A stretch of DNA of 64,000 bases. Source: CAVZTX01 sp963778375 (lineage in GTDB: Bacteria; Chloroflexota; Ktedonobacteria; Ktedonobacterales; Ktedonobacteraceae). The notes under the pieces were generated by a model that saw only the letters and a list, made by a program, of their open reading frames with translations, searched no databases and was not told the origin of the DNA. This document shows, piece after piece, positions 47,979 to 56,560 of this stretch. The translations under genes and the position numbers were made by a program. Each line of letters starts with the position of its first letter. Positions within the stretch are counted from its first letter, which is position 1. The DNA lies in the NCBI GenBank assembly GCA_963778375.1, contig CAVZTX010000030.1, forward strand, positions 124,001 through 188,000, read 5' to 3'.

Positions 47979-48897
47979 CTTCCTGAGGCTCTATTGGAGT
48001 AGTAGTGGTAGGTTGCGAAGTTAACCCTGTTGCGCGCTCGGGTTGTGATACGGGTGCGAGTGTTGCCAGCAGGGCATTGGTAAAGGCAAGTATGGATGGG
48101 TAGCGGTCTTCTGGATAGACGCTGAGTGCTCGGCGTAAGACAACATCCTGTTCAATAGTTGTCTTTGGATTGAGTGAAAGCAGTGGTGTGATGGTCTCTG
48201 TAAGTTTCAATTCTTCGATTTCTTCTGGCGTACCGAGATAGGGGGGGCGACCTGTCAGCCAAAAATAGATCAGGACCGCAAGCGCAAATTGATCGCTTGC
48301 CTGTGTGACGCGCTGACCAAGTTGTTCCGGGGAGGCTGTGATCGGTAAGAGTTTCAGTTGTGGTTCACCGAAGCGGCGTATAAAGTTTGCCAGGCCAACA
48401 TCGGCAAGCAGGAAAGGAGCATAGGCAGGGTCTTTATCCGAGATTGGACCACGTAAAACCAGGATGTTGGTAAAGCTAAGCGAACCATGCAAATATCCGT
48501 GTTTGTGAATGTATTCGAGCGTCTGCGCTAGTTGATGGCCGTAGTGTATGGCATCGGATATGCTCAGGGGTGGACGAAACCAAAGTCTACCTTCGTTGCC
48601 AAGTAAGGAACCACTACTTACATAACGGCGAGCGACATAGAGTTTTCCATTGATTTCGCCGTAGTCAAGCATTGATGCCAGGTATGGATGATTGAGGATG
48701 CTGATTCCCTGCATCTCGCGAAAAAACTGACGCCGGGCTACTTCTGATAGTGGTGCCCACGGCTGAATAAGCTTCAGGGTTACTTTGCGGAGCAGTATAA
48801 TGTCTTCAGCTTCATAGCTTTCTCCTGAAATGCCGCTGCCCAAGTGGCGAATGATGCGATATCGCTCGAGTATCTTGCCTGCTTCCAATGCTGACAT
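47962..48897 (-). CDS. Ser/Thr-kinase-like protein lacking the catalytic Asp (pseudokinase)
   Basis: 311 residues of kinase fold: YRIIRHLGSGISGESYEAEDI (glycine loop), VTLKLIQ (beta-3 Lys), HGYLHGSLSFTNILV where HRD is HGS, so the catalytic Asp is missing, and LLADVGLANF in place of DFG. The APE region is ASPEQLGQ. It may be a binding or scaffold module rather than an active kinase. The frame ends EAPHRR and a stop; deleting one C of a CCCC run restores reading into the 19-residue repeats and on toward the FHA domain. ATG behind GAGGTTGTAGC. Confidence 0.8.
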   Translation of the reverse strand: MSALEAGKILERYRIIRHLGSGISGESYEAEDIILLRKVTLKLIQPWAPLSEVARRQFFREMQGISILNHPYLASMLDYGEINGKLYVARRYVSSGSLLGNEGRLWFRPPLSISDAIHYGHQLAQTLEYIHKHGYLHGSLSFTNILVLRGPISDKDPAYAPFLLADVGLANFIRRFGEPQLKLLPITASPEQLGQRVTQASDQFALAVLIYFWLTGRPPYLGTPEEIEELKLTETITPLLSLNPKTTIEQDVVLRRALSVYPEDRYPSILAFTNALLATLAPVSQPERATGLTSQPTTTTPIEPQEAPHRR

Positions 48898-49015
48898 GCT
48901 ACAACCTCACTTTTTCTTGCAAAAAGTCCTGTTTGATGCTGTAATGCTTCGCTATTGTAGCATATTAGCAACCGAAGGGGTAAGAAAACATGACGATTGT
49001 ATTATATGGAAATTT

Positions 49016-50656
49016 CTACACGCTTTTCCCATCACTAATCGGCACGACCTTCACAGTTTCAATGTCCTGGGTAGGCCGGTTTGTCGGTTGGTTTATTGAT
49101 CTCCAGCCAGCAAATAAAATGATAAATGCAATCAGGGGCGGGCCATAAGTGAGCAGGCAAGCTAGAGGATTCCAGACACCGGCGGGCGCATTCCCATTGT
49201 AGAGGTAGAGAATAAATGCCGAGGCGGAAAAAGTGAGTGAGAATGCAAGCAAAGCTCGTGCTTTACGATCATATATGACGGGCAGGCAAACCGCAGCTAA
49301 GGCTACTAGCCAGGTAACATACCAGGGCAGGAACCATGGAGCTACCATCAGAAAGGCTCCCAGGGCGAGAATTGATGCCAGTATAAAGGTGCGTGTTGTC
49401 GGCGTCTTCCACAACCAAATCGCTCCTATAACCATGGCAATTGCCAGGGTGACAACGTTGATACCGGTCCAGAGGGTATGGCTATTCAGGAGAGCTACGA
49501 GTCTTTGGGATAGCGAATGTGCAGGTAAAGGGTGACGCAGACTCCATTGATATACCCCGTCCAATAGTGATTTATGGGCAGAACGCGAAGAAGGTGGCGA
49601 AGTAAAACTGCTGATTATGGCATGCAGACTGTGACCAATGAAAAACGGTCCATAAAAGATGAGCACGACGATACCACTAATAACGCTTGCGGAGATTACT
49701 GTTGCAAGTGCAGGCTTCCAGTGCTGTGCCAGGCTCTCGCGCAGTTTAAGAAGCGTTGAGCCTGCCGGACGAAGCGTATAAAAAGCGAGCGTAAGAATGA
49801 AAAGAACGACCAGCGGAGCGGCGGTGAACTTCACTAATGCGGCCAGCGTAAATGCGACAATTGGTAGTAGATAGCCACGTAGATCGGAGAAACCTCTTTT
49901 CTCTGCTCGTACAGCAAACAGAATACCTAGCAAGATGAAGGTAATCATGAAGATATCGATGTGCCCGCTCTGGCTGCTTTCCAACATGGCCAGCGGATTC
50001 CAGGCATAGAGTTGTGTGCCAAGCATAACTGTGCGGGGAGATCGTCCCATTTTGCGCAGGATCGTTGCTACGAGCAGGATATTTATAAGATGGGCTGCAA
50101 GTCCAAGTACACGGAAAAAGATGATATAGCGCAGTGGATGGGTGCCTGAAAACAGTTCACCGATAGCACTGACAACTAACCACACGGGTCCATAGGCGGA
50201 AGTGTAATGAGACCAGTCATTAAAAGGATTGGTAAGCTCATGTGGAAATGCGGAGGGTGGTACAAAATAAGGATTAGCGTGATAGGTAATCATCAGCCGA
50301 CCATAGCCTGCATAGACGAAGATGTCATGTGAAAGCAGTGATGGCGAGAAGAGCATAAATAATCCGGCGACTGCGGCACCAATCCCAATTACGAATAGCG
50401 TTGTGCTGTTGTTGCTTGCCGTTGCCCACCGTTGACGATGTAGAAAGAGGGCACTGAGTCCATATATTACAAATGCTACTGCCATGAGGAGCAGAAACTC
50501 TATATTACCGGTAGCTGCCTGAGAACTGTTCGGATCTGGAGAGAGGTGCAGGTTATTGGGGAGCCAGGCTCCTGCCTTGACGAGCAGTGAGCCTAAAGGT
50601 ATGTGTGCGGTTGTAGGTGTTGGGGCCAGGCGCTGAAGTGGAGCAATAACAATCAA
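49016..50656 (-). CDS. Integral-membrane mannosyltransferase (MptB/GT87-like), main part of split gene
   Basis: 546 residues with 11-12 membrane helices. A GT-C type pattern: the first luminal loop has SLLSHDIFVYAGYGRLMITYHANPYFVPP with an acidic residue, and YTSAYGPVWLVVSAI and LYAWNPLAMLESSQSGHIDIFM follow. It resembles polyprenol-phosphomannose-dependent alpha-1,6-mannosyltransferases and DUF2029 proteins, acting on a lipid- or wall-linked glycan. The nominal TTG start at 50656 is unlikely: the missing first helix lies in the frame at 50553-50792, shifted by one base near 50654. Confidence 0.75.
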   Translation of the reverse strand: MIVIAPLQRLAPTPTTAHIPLGSLLVKAGAWLPNNLHLSPDPNSSQAATGNIEFLLLMAVAFVIYGLSALFLHRQRWATASNNSTTLFVIGIGAAVAGLFMLFSPSLLSHDIFVYAGYGRLMITYHANPYFVPPSAFPHELTNPFNDWSHYTSAYGPVWLVVSAIGELFSGTHPLRYIIFFRVLGLAAHLINILLVATILRKMGRSPRTVMLGTQLYAWNPLAMLESSQSGHIDIFMITFILLGILFAVRAEKRGFSDLRGYLLPIVAFTLAALVKFTAAPLVVLFILTLAFYTLRPAGSTLLKLRESLAQHWKPALATVISASVISGIVVLIFYGPFFIGHSLHAIISSFTSPPSSRSAHKSLLDGVYQWSLRHPLPAHSLSQRLVALLNSHTLWTGINVVTLAIAMVIGAIWLWKTPTTRTFILASILALGAFLMVAPWFLPWYVTWLVALAAVCLPVIYDRKARALLAFSLTFSASAFILYLYNGNAPAGVWNPLACLLTYGPPLIAFIILFAGWRSINQPTNRPTQDIETVKVVPISDGKSV

Positions 50657-50792
50657 GAAAGACTAGCGCATAAGCAAGCGCGAAGAAAAGGATTACTAGC
50701 TCTGTTGAGAGTTTCGGTTTTGCCTGTTCTTTCTCTCGTGTCTTCGCAGGTAACTCAAGTTTTTCAATATCTTTTTTTATCATAAGGGACAT
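50553..50792 (-). CDS. N-terminal part of the mannosyltransferase (split gene)
   Basis: A start ATG (50792) or the ATG three codons later, near GAGGAT, opens a basic N-terminus (IKKDIEKLELPAKTREKEQ) and a first membrane helix (TELVILFFALAYALVFL). The frame then goes to unrelated sequence. Skipping one base in the CTTTCTTG stretch joins it to LIVIAPLQRLAPTPTTAHIP of the main part. Only 50654-50792 is genuine coding in this frame. Confidence 0.6.
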   Translation of the reverse strand: MSLMIKKDIEKLELPAKTREKEQAKPKLSTELVILFFALAYALVFLDCYCSTSAPGPNTYNRTHTFRLTARQGRSLAPQ

Positions 50793-51056
50793 ATCCTCAG
50801 GGTCATTAAATATTTCGCTACCTCAGAGTATACTCTTTCGCGCCTCATACAGTCCAAATACTAATCAGAAAGGCTATATGCCTTTTTACCGTATCTTGTG
50901 ATACTAACGTATTGGAGTGTTTATTAGGTACAACGAAGCATCCTTAGAATTCGATAAGAAACAGATGTGCTTGTTAATACTCAAAATGAGAAGAAATTCA
51001 GATTGTGTTGCTATAGTTTAGTTTCTGCTTAGAAGTTTTTATGGAAGAGCTTATAA

Positions 51057-51752
51057 ATGGAAAAAGTTATTGCAATTTCCACTAGAACAAGATACTCTAG
51101 TGTCAGACGAAAGAAAGTGAGGATGTTACTCATGCAAATTCGAGAGCGCGCAAAAATTCATACCCCAGAAATTTCTGATGGGATACTGGCACAGCAGACA
51201 CTTTCCGGTGATCAGCGTGCATTTGAAACCCTGGTTCAACGCTATAATGGAACATTATTTAACTTTGTCTGCCGCTTTTTGGCAGATTATGATTCGGCCT
51301 GCGATATTTTGCAACAGGTATTTCTCCAATTGTACATTTCCTTGCCTAACTTACGCACCGGGGAACCCCTCAAAGCCTGGTTGTTTCAGGTAGCACGTAA
51401 CCGCTGTTTGGATGAATTACGTCGCAAGCATGCAATTCACTTCTCTGATCTGGAGACAGGGACTGATGATGAGGAGCTTTCACCGTTAGCAGCAATGCCT
51501 GATACAGGCCCTCTTCCAGAAGATGTGGCTGAGCGACATGACCTGCAACAATGTTTGCAGCGTGCTATTCAGGCGCTTCCCCCGAAGTTCCGCGCAGTTG
51601 TTCTTCTGCGCTATGCTTCTCAACTCAGTTTCTCCGAAATTGGCCAGGTGCTGAGTATGCCAGAGGCCACTGCAAAGACCTATTTCCAGCGTGCAAAACC
51701 ACTATTGCGGGCATCCTTATCAACACAATTAGAGGTTGTTCCGGCTTGTTGA
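51057..51752 (+). CDS. ECF-type RNA polymerase sigma factor
   Basis: 231 residues. Region 2: DQRAFETLVQRYNGTLFNFVCRFLADYDSACDILQQVFLQLY and WLFQVARNRCLDELRRK. Region 4: AIQALPPKFRAVVLLRYASQLSFSEIGQVLSMPEATAKTYFQRAKPLLR. Most like RpoE-type ECF factors. The first ATG (51057) has GGAAGAG 7 bases upstream; an ATG at 51132 would remove 25 basic residues. A strong terminator follows. A small gene downstream may encode a partner. Confidence 0.85.
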   Translation: MEKVIAISTRTRYSSVRRKKVRMLLMQIRERAKIHTPEISDGILAQQTLSGDQRAFETLVQRYNGTLFNFVCRFLADYDSACDILQQVFLQLYISLPNLRTGEPLKAWLFQVARNRCLDELRRKHAIHFSDLETGTDDEELSPLAAMPDTGPLPEDVAERHDLQQCLQRAIQALPPKFRAVVLLRYASQLSFSEIGQVLSMPEATAKTYFQRAKPLLRASLSTQLEVVPAC

Positions 51753-51775
51753 TATGAATAGATGGTTCTATATAC

Positions 51776-51826
51776 AAAATGAGGTCGGGCTTAGCTACTA
51801 CAGATAGTAAGGCCCGACCTCATTTT
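51776..51826. terminator. Intrinsic terminator after the sigma gene
   Basis: Perfect 15-base stem AAAATGAGGTCGGGC with its complement GCCCGACCTCATTTT (51811-51825 region), with an inner CTTA/TAAG pairing and a T-rich end. Confidence 0.88.
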
Positions 51827-51900
51827 CTGTTTGAAACTTCCCTTTTGTCCTATTCGTGCTAACAGCAGAGATCAATGAAGTAAGCTTAGGGGACGAATGT

Positions 51901-52119
51901 ATGCTGAATGCACAGTGGAACATTATCTCGGCTGACATGATATCAGAAGATGAGATTGATGGTCTTTTTCGTCAACTTGATCAGATAGAACCACCGGCGT
52001 ATCTCATCTCGCACATACTGACCTCCGTTTCGCTCCTGCCCCAACCTCTACCGAAGCAAAGGCTATGGAGCGAACTGGATGGGCTAGTTCTATGGAATGA
52101 TAGGAAAAATCTTTGTTAA
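51901..52119 (+). CDS. Small hypothetical protein after ECF sigma gene
   Basis: 72 residues (MLNAQWNIISADMISEDEIDG...), acidic, with a helix QLDQIEPPAYLISHILTSVSLLP. No membrane helix, and no zinc HxxxCxxC motif of an anti-sigma factor. Start at 51901 behind AGGGGACGAATGT. It lies downstream of the terminator, so it is either read from its own promoter or by readthrough. The link to the sigma factor is position only. Confidence 0.5.
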   Translation: MLNAQWNIISADMISEDEIDGLFRQLDQIEPPAYLISHILTSVSLLPQPLPKQRLWSELDGLVLWNDRKNLC

Positions 52120-52123
52120 CGAC

Positions 52124-52315
52124 TTATGCAATCTGATCTGAAAGCTTGCCATTGATGACAAGCCAGCGCACAAAGCGTAGTCGGCGATTCTCGGCGATAA
52201 TGCGTAGTCGTTCCCTTTCGTGGTGGTCACGGCGTAACTGGCTCAATCGATTGACCTCTGATTCAGCGAACCCACTCTTGCGCAACATTTCACGGTCTTC
52301 TTTACTGCGATCCAT
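52124..52315 (-). CDS. Small basic hypothetical protein
   Basis: 63 residues, highly charged and helical (SEVNRLSQLRRDHHERERLRIIAENRRLRFVRWL). Strong ribosome site AAAGGAG 8 bases before the ATG, which is the main support. No family recognised. It is 32 bases downstream of the receiver gene in the same direction. Confidence 0.5.
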   Translation of the reverse strand: MDRSKEDREMLRKSGFAESEVNRLSQLRRDHHERERLRIIAENRRLRFVRWLVINGKLSDQIA

Positions 52316-52347
52316 CCTGGACGCTCCTTTCTCACTACTTAAAGCTA

Positions 52348-52794
52348 CTAAGGCGCTATCATCAACATACGTTGGATACGCTTGAGAAGTGTCTGCATAA
52401 GGTATGGTTTGGGAAGATGATCCAGAGTGGCTCTATCTTCGCCACTAGTACGCATTTGTTTTCGCACTGCTGATTCCGCGCTAGTGAGTAGTACCGGAGT
52501 TCTGGCATAAGTACGTAGGGTTTGTAAAACATCCCAACCGTTCATTGGGCCAGAAAGCTCAAGATCAAGCAATACGAGATCAGGAATAAATTGGCGAAGA
52601 GCTGCGACAGCTAGCTCTCCATTCCCTGCGATTGCCACCACATAGCCGTTGGCAGTTAAGACCTCTCCTTCCAGGTGAGCCAGGGAAGTGTCATCTTCAA
52701 CTACGAGGATACGCCGTGCTGGCGTTGCTCTTTCAAGCTGTTGTTGCATTGAATAAACAACACCTTGGAAAGGTGCATCGTGTACTACGTTCAT
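52348..52794 (-). CDS. Stand-alone receiver-domain response regulator
   Basis: About 148 residues. Receiver: RRILVVEDDTSLAHLEGE (acidic pair), Asp in LVLLDLELSG, Ser in LLTSAESA and Lys in LPKPYLMQTLL. It has no output domain, so it acts through protein contact or a phosphorelay. I chose ATG at 52794, behind GGGAGGCGGCACT; a longer frame reaches 52839. It may work with the OmpR regulator and hybrid sensor upstream. Confidence 0.82.
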   Translation of the reverse strand: MNVVHDAPFQGVVYSMQQQLERATPARRILVVEDDTSLAHLEGEVLTANGYVVAIAGNGELAVAALRQFIPDLVLLDLELSGPMNGWDVLQTLRTYARTPVLLTSAESAVRKQMRTSGEDRATLDHLPKPYLMQTLLKRIQRMLMIAP

Positions 52795-53008
52795 AGTGCC
52801 GCCTCCCGGCAGTGTCTTTGCAGCGTCTTTGTCCTGCATGACTCATTTCCTGCTTCCGCAAAGGTAGATTGTGTGCTGCGGTTGCACCGCCGGTGCGGTG
52901 TTGTGAGAGTGATACTCTCCTATGGAAAATAGTACATGAGCTGTGGTGATAATGGCGTGAATATGTTCGTGGTTTATGTGAAAAACGTGTGAAGATCAGG
53001 AAAGACTG

Positions 53009-53770
53009 TTACATCTCATCCAACTGATGAGAATCAGGCAGTGGCGCGTAATAGCCCACCCCCGGCTCATTTAGAAGAAATTGTGGTTGTGCCGGGTTGG
53101 GTTCTAGCTTGCGGCGCAGGTGACGGACGAAGGTGCGTAGATACGTATTTTCACCGCTGTAATCTGGACCCCAGACGCGCTGGAGAAGATCGCGATGTTC
53201 CACTACTTTGCCTGCGTTGCGCGTGAGTTCGCACAGCAAGTCATACTCGGTAGGCGTCAGGTGGACCTCATTGCCGCCGGAACGCACGACCCGGTGGGCA
53301 AAATCGACAACCAATCCATTTTCGCCGCCACAGCGATACACGGGACGCTGCGCGTCTGTCCCACTTGCCCCACTGCGCAGGCGAGCTGTTTCATTGGCAC
53401 GACGTAGCGCGACGCGTACCCGTGCCAGCAATTCATTGAGGCTAAAAGGCTTGGTCAGATAGTCATCTGCTCCCTGATCAAGCGCTTTGATCTTAACCGG
53501 CTCTTCGTCGTGTGCCGAGAGTATAATTACGGGCGCTGCGCTCCATTCGCGTAGGCGTCGTAGAAAGGATAGGCCGTCGAGTGTGGGAAGAGAAAGGTCA
53601 AGCAAGACAAGTTGTGGTTCAAAGATTGCGGCTAAATCAATAGCCTGCGCACCATCACGTACTGCCTGTACCTGGAAACCACGCGCCTTCAACTGAGCCA
53701 GGAGAAATGTACGCATTTGAGCATCATCCTCAACGCAGAGGATCCGTACCTTTTTATCTGTAGTGGTCAT
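53009..53770 (-). CDS. OmpR/KdpE-type response regulator
   Basis: 253 residues. Receiver with ILCVEDDAQMRTFLLAQL, Asp in LVLLDLSLPTLDGL, Ser in IILSAHDEEP and Lys in DYLTKPFSLNELLARV. C-terminal winged helix: VHLTPTEYDLLCELTRNAGKVVEHRDLLQRVWGPDY and LRTFVRHLRRKLEPNP, a KdpE-like recognition region. ATG behind AGAGGAG. The sensor kinase gene stops 14 bases upstream, forming a two-component operon. Confidence 0.93.
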   Translation of the reverse strand: MTTTDKKVRILCVEDDAQMRTFLLAQLKARGFQVQAVRDGAQAIDLAAIFEPQLVLLDLSLPTLDGLSFLRRLREWSAAPVIILSAHDEEPVKIKALDQGADDYLTKPFSLNELLARVRVALRRANETARLRSGASGTDAQRPVYRCGGENGLVVDFAHRVVRSGGNEVHLTPTEYDLLCELTRNAGKVVEHRDLLQRVWGPDYSGENTYLRTFVRHLRRKLEPNPAQPQFLLNEPGVGYYAPLPDSHQLDEM

Positions 53771-53784
53771 AGCTTGCTCCTCTT

Positions 53785-56223
53785 CTATCCAACCTCTTTC
53801 TTCACCGGACCGACCGGATGGCCATTGGCAGAGGCAGCGGCAAGTGCAAGGGTAAATGCAAATGTTGTACCCTGGCCGGGCCTACTCTTCAAACTGAGCA
53901 TGCTGCCATGTGCCTCAATAATACCACGGCTGATGTAGAGACCTAACCCGGTAGCCGGACTCCAGCGAACACTGCCTTGTCGTTTTTCAGCTTCCGCGAC
54001 GGGCTGTCCTGGACGGTCCGCAACAGGGCGTCTTCGTGCGGCAAAGGTGCTGAAGCGTGTGAATAATTCGGCCTGCTGCTCCTCCGTTATGCCAGCCCCG
54101 CGGTCGATCACACGAATCTCGACTTCGGATGCTATCGCATCATTGACGTCTGAAACAAGCTCCGCCTCAAGGCGAACAATATCGCCTTCAGGAGCATATC
54201 GCAAAGCATTGCCAAGCAAATTAGTAAGTACGCTCATAATCAGTTCATAGTCCGCCGTCACCGCAGGCAAGTCTGAGGGTACACGGATCTCCAGCGTTCG
54301 ACGAGATGAGGTAATCAGCGCTTCCAGGCGATCTTGCAGGTCTTCAAACATCTCCGACAACAGAATCGGTTCGAGTTCAAGACGCAGCGCTCCCGCCTCG
54401 ACACGGGAAGCATCGAGAAAATGGTTAATCATGCCTACCAATCGCTCAACCTGCTCATCGGCGGTTTCTAAAAAGTCATGCTGTTCTTGAGGAGACCATT
54501 GAAGATCTCTGGCTTGAAGTGCGCTTAAATGAGCGCGAATGTTGGCGAGCGGCGTCTTCAGCTCGTGGGCCATTGTAGTAAAGAAGTCTTCGCGGGCACG
54601 CTCCAACGTCTTCAACATCGTGATATCGTGCCAGACTACCACGATATCGGTGATCGTTCCATCATGAGCGCGTAATGGTGCTGCATTGACGAGCAGGAAG
54701 AGGCTCTGGTCATCCGGCTGAGTAATACGCAGTTCAGCTTCGCTCGCTTCACCTTTGTGCATTGCAAGGAACAGTGGCTGCTGCTCGTATGGAATAATTG
54801 AGCCTGAGTTGCTGTAGACAGTAGTTGTACGTAATAACTCTTCAATATTCATGCCAAGGGCACGTTTGTCAACTTCATCGGATCCGTCATCCTGCGCAGA
54901 TATCCAGCCTATACGCTGCATGAGCGTGACCGCCTGGTGATTGATGATACTGATACGGTTATCTACTGCGGAAATCAACATGACGCAGGAGGGCAATCGC
55001 TCGAGGAGAAGCTGCATGCGTGCACTCTCTAATTCCAGAGCGGCTTTCGCCTCTTGCAAAGCTAGATTGCGCTGCGCCAATTCCTTCGTGCGAGCTACTA
55101 CCTCAGCTTCGGTGCGTTCTCGTTCGGTTGCTTGTTCCATCGCGAAGCGGTCAATGCTAAGAAACAAGCGAGCATTCTGGATAGCCAATCCCGCTTGCTG
55201 AGCAAACTGTTCCAATAACTCGACCTCTTCCGCCGGGAAATTGCGTGCGCGTCGATGGTACACCTCAATTGTACCCAGAACAGCGCCAGTATGGATATCA
55301 AAGCTTTTTCTCCCATTGGCAGCGGAATCTTCTTCCATGCTCGGATTGGGAGCAGGCTCAAAAATCGGCACGCATAGGACGGAGCCGGGACGCCGTGGTG
55401 TCCCGTTAACATCGAGTAGGGGAAGCGTGAGATCAGGTTCTCTACTTGTATCCGTAATGATGAGGCTATGACGATCATGCACAACTTGACCAAGTAGTAA
55501 CTGCTCGCTCAAGCGTGGATGCCAATCCTTTGGACTGAGATGTAGACCCCTTTGCGCGGCCACTGACGCCGTGGGTGCCAGATTATGTACCTCAGCAAGT
55601 TGATATTCCTCTGGACCCGATACACGGATCTCATCAGTGGAAACAAAGTTATCAACCAATAAAACAGCGCAGCGCGTTGAACCGACAAGCTCCTGGGCCG
55701 ACTGGAGAATGCGGTCAAGTACCCTGGGAAGAGCAAAGGGGCCAGCAATAGCAGAGGAGACGTAATGGATAGCTTCCATATGCAGACGAGATCGTACCAG
55801 GCCCGTCACATCTTCAATCGTCACCAGCAATTCATTTTCTGAGTTTTGAGTTTCAAGAGGCGATTGCTCCGTAAGACTCTGGCCTTGGGGTGCAGGCTCT
55901 GGTGAGAGTTCGATGGAAACCCTCCAATATGTACGTCCTCGAATTTCAAGGGACCCTTCATAGGGTACATCATCGAAGCGAACGCTTTGACCTGTTGTGC
56001 ACACCTGTTGCAATATTGGCTGTACAGCCTTCCACACCTCTTCGGATGCAACTTCATCCAAAGCATGCCCTACCAAGCCCTTTGAAGCCCAGGGTTCCTC
56101 CAGCAGTGATAGAAGGTAGAGGTTGGCATAACGAAAGCGCAGGTTGGCGCAGTCTAGAATAGCGACGCCGACCGGCAGGTGTTCAAATATATGTTCGAGT
56201 CGCACAGATTGCTCTGGCTCCAT
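53785..56223 (-). CDS. Cytosolic PAS-GAF-PAS sensor histidine kinase
   Basis: 812 residues without a membrane helix. N-terminal PAS (HIFEHLPVGVAILDCANLRFRYANLYLLSLL), then GAF (LPRVLDRILQSAQELVGSTRCAVLL to LLEQFAQQAGLAIQNARLF), a coiled-coil linker rich in Glu/Ala, and a second PAS (ITDIVVVWHDITMLKTL). HisKA with phospho-acceptor His in FFTTMAHELKTPLANIRAHL. HATPase with LTNLLGNALRYAPEGD, IDRGAGITEEQQAELFTRF and GLGLYISRGIIEAHGS. It probably senses an intracellular redox, light or ligand cue and phosphorylates the adjacent OmpR regulator. Confidence 0.92.
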   Translation of the reverse strand: MEPEQSVRLEHIFEHLPVGVAILDCANLRFRYANLYLLSLLEEPWASKGLVGHALDEVASEEVWKAVQPILQQVCTTGQSVRFDDVPYEGSLEIRGRTYWRVSIELSPEPAPQGQSLTEQSPLETQNSENELLVTIEDVTGLVRSRLHMEAIHYVSSAIAGPFALPRVLDRILQSAQELVGSTRCAVLLVDNFVSTDEIRVSGPEEYQLAEVHNLAPTASVAAQRGLHLSPKDWHPRLSEQLLLGQVVHDRHSLIITDTSREPDLTLPLLDVNGTPRRPGSVLCVPIFEPAPNPSMEEDSAANGRKSFDIHTGAVLGTIEVYHRRARNFPAEEVELLEQFAQQAGLAIQNARLFLSIDRFAMEQATERERTEAEVVARTKELAQRNLALQEAKAALELESARMQLLLERLPSCVMLISAVDNRISIINHQAVTLMQRIGWISAQDDGSDEVDKRALGMNIEELLRTTTVYSNSGSIIPYEQQPLFLAMHKGEASEAELRITQPDDQSLFLLVNAAPLRAHDGTITDIVVVWHDITMLKTLERAREDFFTTMAHELKTPLANIRAHLSALQARDLQWSPQEQHDFLETADEQVERLVGMINHFLDASRVEAGALRLELEPILLSEMFEDLQDRLEALITSSRRTLEIRVPSDLPAVTADYELIMSVLTNLLGNALRYAPEGDIVRLEAELVSDVNDAIASEVEIRVIDRGAGITEEQQAELFTRFSTFAARRRPVADRPGQPVAEAEKRQGSVRWSPATGLGLYISRGIIEAHGSMLSLKSRPGQGTTFAFTLALAAASANGHPVGPVKKEVG

Positions 56224-56560
56224 ACTGTATAATTTCTAGGTATCAAAGGCAGTTGTACAAATATTGCTATGTCATGCGGTCACGTATATTATACCCGTTT
56301 TTCCACTGAGATGAGCGAAATCGGCGAAAAGGGCCTGGGGTATTGAGATCGAAGCCAACCATGAGTTCTCAGAATGTCAAGGGGAATGTATAATAAGTGG
56401 CACGTCATATCGAAAGTAAAAAAGAGGTGAAAACGAATTTCTGTCTAAACTTCAAGAAGCAATGAGAGTATCTTGAATTTAATGTTGCAAGTTCATTACA
56501 CTTGCATATTTTGCGCTTCAAGCAGTCAAACTACATGTGTTGAGTGAGGGATTTTAAGAT
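56224..56560 (+). promoter_or_regulatory. Divergent intergenic region with murD promoter
   Basis: 337 bases between the sensor kinase and murD. Rightward: TTCTCA (56366-56371), 17 bases, TATAAT (56389-56394), about 165 bases before murD. Leftward: TATAAT on the minus strand (56288-56293) about 65 bases before the kinase start, without a good -35. No gene is seen. Confidence 0.45.
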
